Below, in pieces: positions 16,207 through 24,799 of a stretch of DNA of 64,000 nt; positions within the stretch are counted from its first letter, which is position 1; each line of letters starts with the position of its first letter. This stretch comes from Kribbella sindirgiensis. Lineage in GTDB: Bacteria; Actinomycetota; Actinomycetes; Propionibacteriales; Kribbellaceae. The DNA lies in assembly GCF_004331435.1 (NCBI RefSeq), contig NZ_SJKA01000029.1:1-64000 (forward strand), read 5' to 3'. Position numbers and translations under genes: made by a program. Below the pieces are notes generated by a model. The model worked only from the letters and a program-made list of their open reading frames with translations, made no database searches and was not told where the DNA came from.

Positions 16207-16338
16207 ATGATTAACCGACAGCCGCCCTTCGCGCAACCACTTCCAACCAGGACACGCCCAGGAAATTCCCTGCCGCGACAGCACCCCGCGTGCGCCTTAT
16301 AACCTGACACCCGAACAAACATGCGAACCGACACGCCT

Positions 16339-16354
16339 TCGAACAGATGTTTGA
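16339..16354. promoter_or_regulatory. LexA (SOS) box before lexA
   Basis: TCGAACAGATGTTTGA matches the actinobacterial SOS consensus with one change (C to T in the right arm). It lies 91 bp before the lexA start and is the expected autoregulatory site. A weaker half-match, CCGAACAAACATGCGA, begins at 16311. Confidence 0.85.
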
Positions 16355-16444
16355 AGAATCTCAGGATTCGGTCTACGGTCATCTCAGTCGAGCAAGTTTC
16401 GGCCGGTGGGACGATCGCCGGCCCGACCCGAGGAGCTACCACCG

Positions 16445-17296
16445 ATGGCCAGGACGCCGAGCGGTTCCAGCAAAGACGACCGGGGCGGCGGGGCGGGGCA
16501 GCAAAACCCGGCCCGGGGCGGCGGGGCGGGGCAGCAAAACCCGGCCCGGGGCGGCGAGGAGAAGGCCGCGAGCAAGGCGGACCGCACCGTCGCGGAGCTG
16601 CCGGACGGACCGGCGGACGCGACCGGGCTGACCCCGCGCCAGCGCCGCGTGCTGGACGTGATCCGCGACTCGGTGGACAGCCGCGGCTACCCGCCGTCGA
16701 TGCGCGAGATCGGTGAGCGGGTCGGCCTGACCAGCTCGTCCTCGGTGTCGCACCAGCTGCGGGTGCTCGAGCAGAAGGGCCTGCTCCGCCGCGACCCGAA
16801 CCGGCCGCGGGCGATCGAGGTCCGCTACCCCGGCGAGCTCGACGCGGCGGCGCGCCGGTCGGCGATCGGTTCGGTGCGGCAGACGACGTACGACGAGACC
16901 GGGGCCGGCGACGCGCATCCGGACGCCGTGTACGTGCCGGTGGTCGGCCAGATCGCCGCCGGTAACCCGATCCTCGCCGAGCAGGAGATCGAAGAGGTCT
17001 TCCCGTTGCCCAAGGCAATGGTCGGCGAGGGCACGCTGTTCATGCTGAAGGTCAAGGGCGAGTCGATGATCGACGCGGCCATCTGCGACGGCGACTGGGT
17101 GGTCGTGCGGCAGGAGCAGACCGCGGAGAACGGCGACATCGTGGCCGCGATGATCGACGGCGAGGCGACCGTGAAGACGTTCAAGAAGACCAAGACCGAG
17201 ATCCTGCTGCTACCACACAACCCCGCTTTCGAGCCGATCGACGGCAAGGACGCGGTCATTCTCGGAAAGGTCGTAACAGTTCTGCGCCGAGTCTGA
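16445..17296 (+). CDS. lexA: SOS response repressor LexA
   Basis: The 283-residue repressor has a winged-helix DNA-binding domain (LTPRQRRVLDVIRDSVDSRG, then YPPSMREIGERVGLTSSSSV) and a self-cleaving S24 domain. The Ala-Gly cleavage site is in VGQIAAGNP, the catalytic Ser in KGESMIDA and the Lys in GEATVKTFK. When RecA is activated by single-stranded DNA, LexA cuts itself and derepresses SOS genes. It carries an unusual N-terminal extension of about 55 residues with two identical 11-residue repeats (GGGAGQQNPAR, residues 14-35). The ATG at 16445 starts MARTPSG. Confidence 0.97.
   Translation: MARTPSGSSKDDRGGGAGQQNPARGGGAGQQNPARGGEEKAASKADRTVAELPDGPADATGLTPRQRRVLDVIRDSVDSRGYPPSMREIGERVGLTSSSSVSHQLRVLEQKGLLRRDPNRPRAIEVRYPGELDAAARRSAIGSVRQTTYDETGAGDAHPDAVYVPVVGQIAAGNPILAEQEIEEVFPLPKAMVGEGTLFMLKVKGESMIDAAICDGDWVVVRQEQTAENGDIVAAMIDGEATVKTFKKTKTEILLLPHNPAFEPIDGKDAVILGKVVTVLRRV
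16484..16549 (+). repeat. 33-bp in-frame tandem duplication inside lexA
   Basis: Two consecutive, essentially identical 33-bp units encode GGGAGQQNPAR twice in the disordered N-terminal tail of LexA. The unit is nearly all G and C apart from CAGCAAAAC. Slippage-prone repeats of this kind can vary between strains. Confidence 0.9.
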
Positions 17297-17344
17297 CATA
17301 TCGGACGGCGAGCGAAGTCGGGCGGGTCGTGTCAGCATTGAGTC

Positions 17345-17854
17345 ATGACGACTGTCTATGACTTCAGCGCCACGCGGATCGAAGGCAATGAACAGTCTCT
17401 TGCCGATTTCCGCGACCAGGTGCTCCTGGTGGTGAACACGGCCTCGCAGTGCGCCCAGACTCCGCAGTACACGGGTCTGCAGAAGCTCTACCGGACGTAC
17501 CGCCGGCAGGGCTTCTCGGTCCTCGGTTTCCCCTGCGACCAGTTCGGCCACCAGGAGCCCGGTGACGAGAACGAGATCGCGAACTTCTGCTCGACGATCT
17601 ACCACGTCACGTTCCCGATGTTCGCCAAGATCGACGTCAACGGGTCGCGGACGCTCCCGTTGTACAACTGGCTGAAGCGCGAGCAGGGCGGCCTGCTCGG
17701 CGGCCGGATCAAGTGGAACTTCACCAAGTTCCTCCTGGGTCGCGACGGGGCGGTGATCGCGCGCTACGCGCCGACCCACGCGCCGGAGAAACTGGTCGAC
17801 AAGATCGAGTCCGCACTCGCGGTACCGGCGCCGTCCCGGGAAACGAACGACTGA
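17345..17854 (+). CDS. Glutathione peroxidase-family thiol peroxidase
   Basis: The 169-residue enzyme reduces peroxides, in actinobacteria probably with thioredoxin or mycothiol rather than glutathione. The peroxidatic residue is Cys36, not selenocysteine, in VVNTASQCAQTPQYTGLQ. The Gln region is FPCDQFGHQEPGDENEI and the Trp-Asn pair is in IKWNFTKFLL. The usual family reads CGFTPQ here; the CAQTPQ variant is mild. It follows lexA by 48 bp but has its own start signal; whether it is DNA-damage induced is unknown. The 104 bp after it (17855-17958) are unusually AT-rich and hold no clear hairpin. Confidence 0.92.
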   Translation: MTTVYDFSATRIEGNEQSLADFRDQVLLVVNTASQCAQTPQYTGLQKLYRTYRRQGFSVLGFPCDQFGHQEPGDENEIANFCSTIYHVTFPMFAKIDVNGSRTLPLYNWLKREQGGLLGGRIKWNFTKFLLGRDGAVIARYAPTHAPEKLVDKIESALAVPAPSRETND

Positions 17855-17958
17855 AATTCGGTCATTTTCTGCGACAGTTGAACAGCGAATGTCTCAGCGC
17901 CGCAGAACATTATCCGCATTTCGAACAATTCGGTCGCTGCCGCATGTCTCGAATGTAT

Positions 17959-18933
17959 TCAGGGGCGCTCTACGAGGACCGATTCCGGGTTGATGTCGAG
18001 GCGTAGACCGCGCCATACCGGATGCCGCAACCGGCCGTCGCCGCCCCAGCCGGAGTAGGTGACCTCGGCGACCAGCGCGGGGTCGAGCCAGTGCGCGCGG
18101 CGCCGGTCCGTCAGCGGGATGCTCGACGGGTCGAACGCCGGCCGGTCGATCTCGAGACCGGTCAGTTCGGCGCTCAGAAGGTCCAGGGTCGCGAAGTCGA
18201 GTCCGGAGCCGACCTTCCCGATCAGCACCAGCTCGCCGTCGGCGTACGCGCCGCAGTAGAAGGAGCCGATCTTCCCTTCCCGGTTGCCCTCCCCCGGATG
18301 CCAGCCGCACAGTACGACGTCTCTGGTCAGCACCGGCTTGATCTTGATCCAGTCGGCGCTGCGCCGCCCCGGCAGGTACCGCGACTTGCGCCGCTTCGCC
18401 ACCACTCCCTCGAGTCCTTGCGCAGCGGACTGTTCGAGTGCCTGGTCGCCGTCCAGCAGCGCCGGCGGCACTTCCCAGAACGGGTCGCCGATGTCCAGTG
18501 ATTCGAGCAGTCCGCGACGATCGTCGTACGTTGCCTCTAGCAACCACTCGCCGTCGAAGCGGAGCAGGTCGAACAGCCGGACGGACACCGGCACCTCGGT
18601 GATCAGATGCCGGAGCTGGCGGGGGTCGCGGACATGCATCCGGCGCTGCAGCAGGCCGAAGGACGGTGCGCCGTTCTCGTCGAGCGTGACGATCTCGCCG
18701 TCCAGTACGGCGGGCAGTCGCAGTCCCGGCGCCTCCGCCAGGCCGATCAGCTCGGGGTAGCCGCCGGACACGTCGTGGCTGTTGCGCGACCACAGCCGGC
18801 AGACTCCGTCGTCGACCTCCGCGATGACGCGGATGCCGTCCCACTTCATCTCGTAGGACCAGCCCGCTCCGGACGGCATCTGCCCCAGCGACGCCATCAT
18901 CGGCAGCACCGGCGGACCGGTCACGGGGCTCAT
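17959..18933 (-). CDS. ATP-dependent DNA ligase (LigC/LigD-ligase type)
   Basis: The 324-residue ligase seals DNA breaks by forming a lysine-AMP intermediate. The nucleotidyltransferase active site is EMKWDGIRVIAEV (Lys about residue 30), with the downstream motifs LDGEIVTLDENG, VFDLL-like RLFDLLRFDG, EGVVAKRRKSRY and WIKIKP, followed by the OB-fold C terminus (EGNREGKIGSFYCGAY). The size matches a standalone ligase domain as in bacterial end joining and LigC-type repair. It overlaps dinG by four bases (ATGA), so the two are translationally coupled; this links helicase unwinding with ligation. Confidence 0.93.
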   Translation of the reverse strand: MSPVTGPPVLPMMASLGQMPSGAGWSYEMKWDGIRVIAEVDDGVCRLWSRNSHDVSGGYPELIGLAEAPGLRLPAVLDGEIVTLDENGAPSFGLLQRRMHVRDPRQLRHLITEVPVSVRLFDLLRFDGEWLLEATYDDRRGLLESLDIGDPFWEVPPALLDGDQALEQSAAQGLEGVVAKRRKSRYLPGRRSADWIKIKPVLTRDVVLCGWHPGEGNREGKIGSFYCGAYADGELVLIGKVGSGLDFATLDLLSAELTGLEIDRPAFDPSSIPLTDRRRAHWLDPALVAEVTYSGWGGDGRLRHPVWRGLRLDINPESVLVERP

Positions 18934-20927
18934 GTGGTCTGCAACCGCTTCAGCGCGCCGAGCACCTTCTCACGATCGGCGGTCGGCCACATCGGCGGCA
19001 AGGAGGCGCGCAGGAACGCGCCGTACCGCTGGGTGACGATGCGGGGGTCGAGGATCGCGACGACGCCGCGGTCCGAGCTGCGGCGGATCAGCCGGCCGGT
19101 GCCCTGCGCGAGCAGCAGTCCGGCGTGCGTCGCGGCCACGGACATGAACCCGTTGCCGCCCGCTTCGTCGACGGCACGCTGGCGGGCCGCCATCAACGGC
19201 TCGTCCGGGCGCGGGAACGGGATCCGGTCGATGATCACCAGGTTGCAGGTCGACCCCGGTACGTCGATCCCCTGCCACAGCGACAGCGTGCCGAACAGCG
19301 AGGTCTCCGGGTCCTCGACGAACTCGCGGGCCAGCTCGCCGAGTTGTGCGTCGCCCTGGCAGAGCACCTTGAGGTCGGTGGCCTCGCGGACCGCGGCCGT
19401 CGCCGCCTCCGCCGCGCGGCGGGACGAGAACAGGCCGAGGGTCCGTCCGCCGGCCGCGGTGATCAGGTCGATGATCTCCTCGAACTGCTTCTTGCCCAGC
19501 CCGTCGCGGTGCGGTGCGGGGAGGTGCTTGGCGACGTACAGGATCGCCTGCTTCTCGTACTCGAACGGGGAGCCGACGTCGAGCCCGCGCCACGGCAGCG
19601 GGCCCTTCTCCTCGGCGTCGTCCAGCTCCGGCATCTCGTCGTCGTCGGCGAGCTTGTCGGCGGGCCGCAGGCCGACCTGGCGAGCGATCGCGTCGAAGTC
19701 ACCGCCGAGCGTCAGCGTCGCCGAGGTGAGCACCGCCGTACGGTCGCGGAGCACCAGTTCGCGGAGCAGGCCGGCGACGGTGAGCGGGGCGATCCGGAGC
19801 TCGCGGCCGTAGCGGTCGCGGTCGGTCATCCAGACGACGTCGGCGTCGCTCAGCGCGGCGACGCGTTCGGCGACGTCGAAGATCTCCTTGACGGCACCCT
19901 TGGACTGCCGCTTGGCGCCGTCCGGGTCGTCATCCTTGTCGTCGGACTTCTTGTTCAGGTCGGAGTACATGCCGCGGGCCGCGTCGCGGACCAGGGCGGC
20001 GGCCTCCAGGACCGGTGCGTTGGACGGCTCGATCCGGCCCTCGCGGGTGCCGTCGAGCGCGGCCCGGAGCGCGTCGGAGGCGTCGATCAGGTCGTCGGCC
20101 TTGTCGTCGTCGACGAACCGGCGACCGCGCTTGGCGGCCCGCTCGACCATCTGCGGTGACAGCTCGTCGCCGGCCGCACCGGTGACCCGGGCGGGCAGCT
20201 CGTGGGCCTCGTCGACGATGACGACGTCGTGCTCAGGCAGGACGGTGCGGTTCTCGAAGGCGTCGATCGAGAGCAGGGCGTGGTTGGTGATGACGATATC
20301 GGCCTTGCGGGCGTGTTCCTTGGCCTTCTCGGCGAAGCACTCCTCGCCGTACGGGCACTTCTGCGCGCCGAGACACTCGCGCGCGCTGATCGCGACCTGC
20401 TGCCACGCCTGGTACTGGTGCGACGGGGCGTGGTCCCGGTCGCCGGCCTCACCGTCGGCGAGCTGCTGCTCCGCCCAGTCGCGGAGCTCGACGACCTGAC
20501 GGCCGACCTCCCCCGACGGCGGCACGTCGACGAGCATGCCGTCGTCGTCCGGAGCACCCTCCCGGATCCGGTGCAGGCAGGCGTAGTTGTTCCGCCCCTT
20601 CTGGATCGCATACACCGGGCGGCGGGGCAAGAGCTTCTCGGTCGCGTCGAGCAACGCCGGTACGTCGCGGTCGACGAGCTGGGACTGCAGCGCGAGGGTC
20701 GCCGTGGAAACGACCACGCGACGGTCCTCGATCGCGTGCAGCAGCGCGGGCACGAGGTACCCGAGGGACTTGCCGGTGCCGGTACCCGCCTGGACGAGCA
20801 GATGCGATCCGTCGTGCATCGCGGTGTCGACGGCCTGCGCCATCTCCACCTGCCCCGGCCGTGTCTGACCGGCAATCCCGGCCACGGCAGCTTCCAGCAG
20901 ATCCCGCACATCAACACCCACCGCCAT
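18930..20927 (-). CDS. dinG: ATP-dependent DNA helicase, DinG/XPD family
   Basis: The 665-residue superfamily 2 helicase unwinds DNA structures 5' to 3' during repair. Walker A is LVQAGTGTGKSLGYLVPAL, the DEAH box is VVIVDEAHELPARVTG, and the C-terminal motifs include SATLTLGG, LFSSRRAAEAA, GTLSLWQGIDVPG and QGTGRLIRR. Four cysteines fitting the iron-sulfur domain lie at NYACLHR, ECLGAQKC and GEECFAEK. It heads a two-gene unit with the ligase. Despite nearness to lexA, I found no SOS box immediately upstream. Confidence 0.94.
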   Translation of the reverse strand: MAVGVDVRDLLEAAVAGIAGQTRPGQVEMAQAVDTAMHDGSHLLVQAGTGTGKSLGYLVPALLHAIEDRRVVVSTATLALQSQLVDRDVPALLDATEKLLPRRPVYAIQKGRNNYACLHRIREGAPDDDGMLVDVPPSGEVGRQVVELRDWAEQQLADGEAGDRDHAPSHQYQAWQQVAISARECLGAQKCPYGEECFAEKAKEHARKADIVITNHALLSIDAFENRTVLPEHDVVIVDEAHELPARVTGAAGDELSPQMVERAAKRGRRFVDDDKADDLIDASDALRAALDGTREGRIEPSNAPVLEAAALVRDAARGMYSDLNKKSDDKDDDPDGAKRQSKGAVKEIFDVAERVAALSDADVVWMTDRDRYGRELRIAPLTVAGLLRELVLRDRTAVLTSATLTLGGDFDAIARQVGLRPADKLADDDEMPELDDAEEKGPLPWRGLDVGSPFEYEKQAILYVAKHLPAPHRDGLGKKQFEEIIDLITAAGGRTLGLFSSRRAAEAATAAVREATDLKVLCQGDAQLGELAREFVEDPETSLFGTLSLWQGIDVPGSTCNLVIIDRIPFPRPDEPLMAARQRAVDEAGGNGFMSVAATHAGLLLAQGTGRLIRRSSDRGVVAILDPRIVTQRYGAFLRASLPPMWPTADREKVLGALKRLQTT

Positions 20928-21168
20928 ACCCTAGCCCGCACCCCGGACAGATTTCGCTCCGGCGGACCGGGGTGTGGATAACCGGATCTTGTGACCGATG
21001 TGTGGGTGGTCGGCGCGGCGCGGGCGCCTGAGTGTGCGTTCTCATGAGGACGTGTCGAGCGGCTGGGTAGTGCACCTGAACGTGATCACGCCCGCGCGCA
21101 CGGCGCCCCACCGGCGCACTACCTATCGAGCCGCCCCGCACCCCACAAACCCCGCCGCCGCTGTCGCT

Positions 21169-21340
21169 CCCCAAACCAGTTCGGGGAGCCCCACACCCCT
21201 CACAACAGCAGGTAATCCGCCCCAAACCAGTTCGGGGAGCGACACACCCCCACGACAGCAGGTGATCCCCCCGAACCGGTTTGGGGAGCCCTGCACCCCC
21301 CACAACGGCACGTCATCGTCCCCAAACCGGTTTGGGGAGC
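21169..21340. repeat. Array of four ~50-bp repeats, each with an 18-bp palindrome
   Basis: The core CCCCRAACCRGTTYGGGGAG recurs at 21169, 21220, 21269 and 21320, that is with periods of 51, 49 and 51 bp. The last copy, CCCCAAACCGGTTTGGGG, is a perfect 18-bp palindrome and the third is nearly so. The sequence between cores is also conserved (CAC-C-rich, CACAACAGCAGGTAATC and variants), so the whole ~50-bp unit is tandemly repeated. The spacing is close to five helical turns, placing all cores on one DNA face. Candidate roles are a multi-site protein-binding region or extragenic palindromes. Confidence 0.85.
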
Positions 21341-21593
21341 TCTGTCCCCCCCCGGGAAGTCGTGCCCTGGAGAAGTCGTGGGTGGCAGTGTGGGCTTGCT
21401 CTGCTGCCCGGACCAGGGGCGAACCCCGAACAGCGGGGAAACAAAGTTGCAGATCGTGACAGTTTCTTTCCCACCAAGACAGCTCACCCGCTCCGACGAG
21501 AGCACTCACCGTCGCGGGGCGCCGCCGAAACCCGCCACTCGATGCACCCGACCGATCGCGGCAACCGAGGACACGCACCAGGAACACGCACTA

Positions 21594-21663
21594 GGGACTG
21601 GGAACAGGCAATGGTGACTCGGGACAGGCAATACCAGGTGCCTACCCACCATTGCCTGTTCCC
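21594..21663. repeat. Long inverted repeat with a dispersed GGGAACA/TGTTCCC module
   Basis: GGGAACAGGCAATGGT (21600-21615) and ACCATTGCCTGTTCCC (21648-21663) are perfectly complementary over 16 bases, with a 32-base loop that contains a third partial copy (GGGACAGGCAATACC). The sequence just before it, GGGACTGGGAACA, and the right arm's CCATTGC-TGTTCCC are found again at 44090-44142. It lies 63 bp beyond the secDF stop and could end transcription or belong to a short dispersed repeat family. Confidence 0.75.
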
Positions 21664-21726
21664 TGATCCCAGACCGGGTTGATCACCACCCACACATCGG
21701 ACAGGGGAGCCGGATGACCCCTCGGG

Positions 21727-24027
21727 TCAGACGACGGCGCCGCGGTCGGGTTGGGCGTCGCGGTCCACTTGGGTGCGTTTGGGGCGCGGGGGCGGCGCCG
21801 GGTAGCGGCGTTCGAGTTCGAGGAGGAACGGGGCCGCGGTGAGGTTGGAGGAGTAGGTGCCGACGAGGATTCCGAGCAACAGCGCCAGGGAGAAGTCGGC
21901 GAGCGAGTCGCCGCCGAGGAACAGCAACGCGGCGAGGATGAACAGGGTCGAGATACCGGTGTTGATGGTTCGTGGCAGGACGTTCACGATCGCGGTGTCG
22001 ATGGTCGTGCCGAGGTTATCGGTGGCCCGGGCGCTGCGGGTCTCGCGGATCCGGTCGAAGACGACCACCGAGTCGTTCACCGTGTACCCGATGACGGTCA
22101 GGATCGCGGCCAGGAAGATGCCGTCGATCGGCTTGCCGGTCCAGGCGAAGACACCGACCACGACCGAGACGTTCTGCAGCAGCGCGAGGACGGCGCCGGC
22201 GCCGAACGTCCACCGGAACCGCGCGGCGAGGTACGCCAGCTGGGCGAGCAGGGCGATGCCGAGGGCGATCAGGCCCTTGTTCCGCAGCTCCTCACCGAGT
22301 GACGGGCCGATGCTCTCGTTGCGGATCACCTCGGCGTCGCCCCCGATCCGGGCCAGCGACTCCTTGATCTTCACCGCCTCGTCGTCGCTGATCGTGCCGG
22401 TCCGCACGGTGATGTCATCGGTCCCGGACGCTTGTACGACGGCGGTCGGGTACCCGGCCTCGGCAACGGCGGCGCGCGCCTGGTCCGGGGTGATCCGTTG
22501 CGCCGTACTGACCTCGATCAGCCGGCCGCCGGTGAACTCGATGCCGAGGTTCAGCCCGCGGACGGCGACGCCCGCGACGCTCACGACGATCGCGACCGCG
22601 GTGATCACCAGCCAGCGGCGGCTGTGCTTCATCAACGCGGGCCGCCGGGCTTCCAGCCAGGTCCGCACCCGGCCGTGGCCGGCGATCCCGCTCAGGGCCG
22701 GACGACGCAGGACGAACCCGCGCGACACGACGAACTCGGCGAGGACGCGGGTCACCACGAGCGCCGACAGCATCGAGGCGATCACACCGATCGAGAGCGT
22801 GACGCCGAAGCCGCGGACGGGACCGGCCGCCAGGAAGAACAGCAGAGCGGCCGCCAGGAGCGTGGTGATGTTGGAGTCGGCGATCGCGGACAGCGCGTTC
22901 TGGAAACCGCTGCGCAGCGATCGGCGCAGGCCGTCGGTGCGGCCCGCGATGAAGTCCTCACGGGCGCGTTCGAAGACCAGGACGTTCGCGTCGACCGCCA
23001 TTCCGATCGCGAGGACGAAACCTGCGAGGCCGGGCAGGGTGAGCGTGGCCCCGAGCGCGGTCAGGGCGGCGTACGACATCGCGGCGTACCCCAGCAGGCC
23101 GATGACGGCCATCAGGCCGACGAGGCGATAGACCACGATGATGAACAGCGCGGTCAGCGCGAGGCCGATGATCGCGGCCAGCGCGCTGGCCTGGATCGCG
23201 TTCTGACCGAGCGACGGGCCGACCGTGCGCTGGTCGATCACCTCGACCGGAACGGGCAGCGCGCCACCGGAGATCAGCGCAGCCAGGTCCTTCGCGCCTT
23301 CCTCGGTGAAGGAACCGGAGATCGTGGTGGAGCCGCCGGCGATGCCGACCTTGCACAGCTGGTTGCCGCCGTTCGGGTCGACCTGCGGCGAGCTGATCAC
23401 CTCGTTGTCGAGGACGATCGCGATCAGGCGTTGCGGCGTACCGACCGGCTGGCAGGCGGCCTTGCCGGTGATGTTCGCCCAGATCTTGCCGCCGTCGCCC
23501 TTGAAGTTCATCTCGACGAACCAGCCCTGCGCGACCTGCTGCGGGTCGAGCCGGCCCTCGGCGCCGCTGACCAGCTCGCCGGTCATGGCGGGTTTGGCGA
23601 GCCGCAGGAGGCCCTGGCCGCTCTCGGGCGGCAGGTACGTCTCCCCCGCCGCCGGTTTGGCCGGTTTGGCCGCGACCTGGTCGAGCACCTCGTGGAACGT
23701 GAGCTGCGCGGTCTTGCCGATCACCTTGGCGGCCTCGCGCGGGTCCTGGACGCCGGGCAGCTCGACGATGATCCGCTTCTCGCCCTGGCGGGTGACGTTC
23801 GGCTCGCTGACGCCGAGCGCGTCGATCCGCCGGCGCAGGACCTGGGTGGCCTTGTCGGTGGTCTCCTTGTTCGCCTTGACCGTCGGCGAGTCCTTCGCCT
23901 CGAGCACGATCTGCGTCCCGCCGCGCAGATCGAGACCGAGCTGCGGCTTCGCCGTCAGCGTGACGTACGTGGACGCCGCCAGAATCATAAAGGCGAGCAG
24001 TGCGCGGACGAGGGACGACCGGTTCAC
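21727..24027 (-). CDS. secDF: Fused protein-export membrane protein SecDF
   Basis: The 766-residue protein joins SecD and SecF, which use the proton gradient to pull preproteins out of the Sec channel. SecD occupies about residues 1-430, with the first membrane segment, the GLDLRGGTQIVLEA P1 motif and helices containing GFVLAIGMAVDANVLVFERAR. SecF occupies about 470-740 (GLNLGIEFTGGRLIEV, then ILTVIGYTVNDSVVVFDRIR). Twelve hydrophobic segments are visible. The start is GTG behind GGAGGATTCG. Actinobacteria usually keep separate secD and secF beside yajC and ruvB; here no such neighbours exist, so this is probably a second, fused SecDF. Confidence 0.95.
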   Translation of the reverse strand: MNRSSLVRALLAFMILAASTYVTLTAKPQLGLDLRGGTQIVLEAKDSPTVKANKETTDKATQVLRRRIDALGVSEPNVTRQGEKRIIVELPGVQDPREAAKVIGKTAQLTFHEVLDQVAAKPAKPAAGETYLPPESGQGLLRLAKPAMTGELVSGAEGRLDPQQVAQGWFVEMNFKGDGGKIWANITGKAACQPVGTPQRLIAIVLDNEVISSPQVDPNGGNQLCKVGIAGGSTTISGSFTEEGAKDLAALISGGALPVPVEVIDQRTVGPSLGQNAIQASALAAIIGLALTALFIIVVYRLVGLMAVIGLLGYAAMSYAALTALGATLTLPGLAGFVLAIGMAVDANVLVFERAREDFIAGRTDGLRRSLRSGFQNALSAIADSNITTLLAAALLFFLAAGPVRGFGVTLSIGVIASMLSALVVTRVLAEFVVSRGFVLRRPALSGIAGHGRVRTWLEARRPALMKHSRRWLVITAVAIVVSVAGVAVRGLNLGIEFTGGRLIEVSTAQRITPDQARAAVAEAGYPTAVVQASGTDDITVRTGTISDDEAVKIKESLARIGGDAEVIRNESIGPSLGEELRNKGLIALGIALLAQLAYLAARFRWTFGAGAVLALLQNVSVVVGVFAWTGKPIDGIFLAAILTVIGYTVNDSVVVFDRIRETRSARATDNLGTTIDTAIVNVLPRTINTGISTLFILAALLFLGGDSLADFSLALLLGILVGTYSSNLTAAPFLLELERRYPAPPPRPKRTQVDRDAQPDRGAVV

Positions 24028-24163
24028 CGAATCCTCCGGAGATAGGCACCCGCAGTACAGGTGTCATGACAGAGAGCATCCACGCAGACGTGGAACGCAC
24101 AGTGTACGAACGCCATTCAACCCCTCCCCCTCACAACCCCACAAGCGACCACGTCGCGCCTGG

Positions 24164-24799
24164 TCAGTCGGTGTCGAGGCCGTTTTCTATGGCGTAGCGG
24201 ACCAGCTCGGCTCGGTTGTGGAGTTGGAGTTTTCGGAGGGTGTTCTGGACGTGGTTCTCTACGGTGCGGTGGGAGAGGACCAGGCGGGTGGCGATCTGTT
24301 TGGCGGTGAGGCCTCGGGCTACCAGGCGGAGGACTTCGGTTTCGCGGTCGGTGAGGTGCGGGACCTCGGGGCCGGTCTCCCCCAGGCGGCGGTACTCGCC
24401 CAGCAGCAGTCCGGCCAGGCCCGCGCTGAAGATCGCGTCGCCTTCGGCGGTACGGCGTACCGCCTCGTCGAACTCGTCCAGCGAGGCGGACTTCACCAGA
24501 TACCCGGACGCGCCGTTCTTGACCGCCGCGAGTACGTCGTCCTGCTCGGCGCTGGCCGACAGCACCAGGACGCGGGTGTCGGGGAGGGCCGTGGTGATCT
24601 CGCGGGTCGCGTCGACGCCGGAGCCGTCGCCGAGTTGCAGGTCCATCACGACCACGTCCGGGCGGGTCGCCAGCGCGATCTTCACCGCGCTCGCGACGTC
24701 CGAGGCGGTCGCGCACACGTCGTACCCGCGACTCCCCAGATCCCGTGCGACACCTTCGCGCCACATCGGATGGTCGTCGACGATCATCACCCGCGTCAT
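24164..24799 (-). CDS. NarL/LuxR-family response regulator (MacR-like)
   Basis: The 211-residue protein has a receiver domain with acidic pocket VDDHPMWREG, phospho-acceptor Asp in VVVMDLQLGDGSG (about residue 53) and Lys in SGYLVKSASLDEF, followed by a LuxR-type helix-turn-helix (LTDRETEVLRLVARGLTAKQ, then HRTVENHVQNTLRKL). It overlaps the sensor kinase gene by four bases (ATGA). Together they resemble the MacRS system of Streptomyces, which controls surface and secreted proteins. The start is the ATG at 24799. Confidence 0.93.
   Translation of the reverse strand: MTRVMIVDDHPMWREGVARDLGSRGYDVCATASDVASAVKIALATRPDVVVMDLQLGDGSGVDATREITTALPDTRVLVLSASAEQDDVLAAVKNGASGYLVKSASLDEFDEAVRRTAEGDAIFSAGLAGLLLGEYRRLGETGPEVPHLTDRETEVLRLVARGLTAKQIATRLVLSHRTVENHVQNTLRKLQLHNRAELVRYAIENGLDTD

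Larger units (their letters stand above)
20928..21726. other. Long noncoding region with repeats between dinG and secDF
   Basis: This 799-bp gap separates two minus-strand genes. Its centre is a four-unit palindromic array (21169-21340) and its right part holds a long inverted repeat (21594-21663). Short frames on both strands run across the array, but the unit length is not always a multiple of three and the frames change between units, so none is called as a gene. The left 200 bp contain the dinG promoter region and G/C-rich sequence without recognised motifs. Confidence 0.75.

Noticed and set aside
20928..21168. SOS box upstream of dinG
   Set aside because: Despite the gene name and nearness to lexA, no sequence close to TCGAAC-N4-GTTCGA was seen.
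21169..21340. CRISPR array
   Set aside because: Only four units, the spacers are conserved rather than unique, the core is a strong palindrome, and no cas gene lies in the window.
21123..21587. Repeat protein encoded by the palindromic array (minus strand)
   Set aside because: Unit lengths of 51, 49 and 51 bp shift the frame between repeats, so no protein repeat is preserved.
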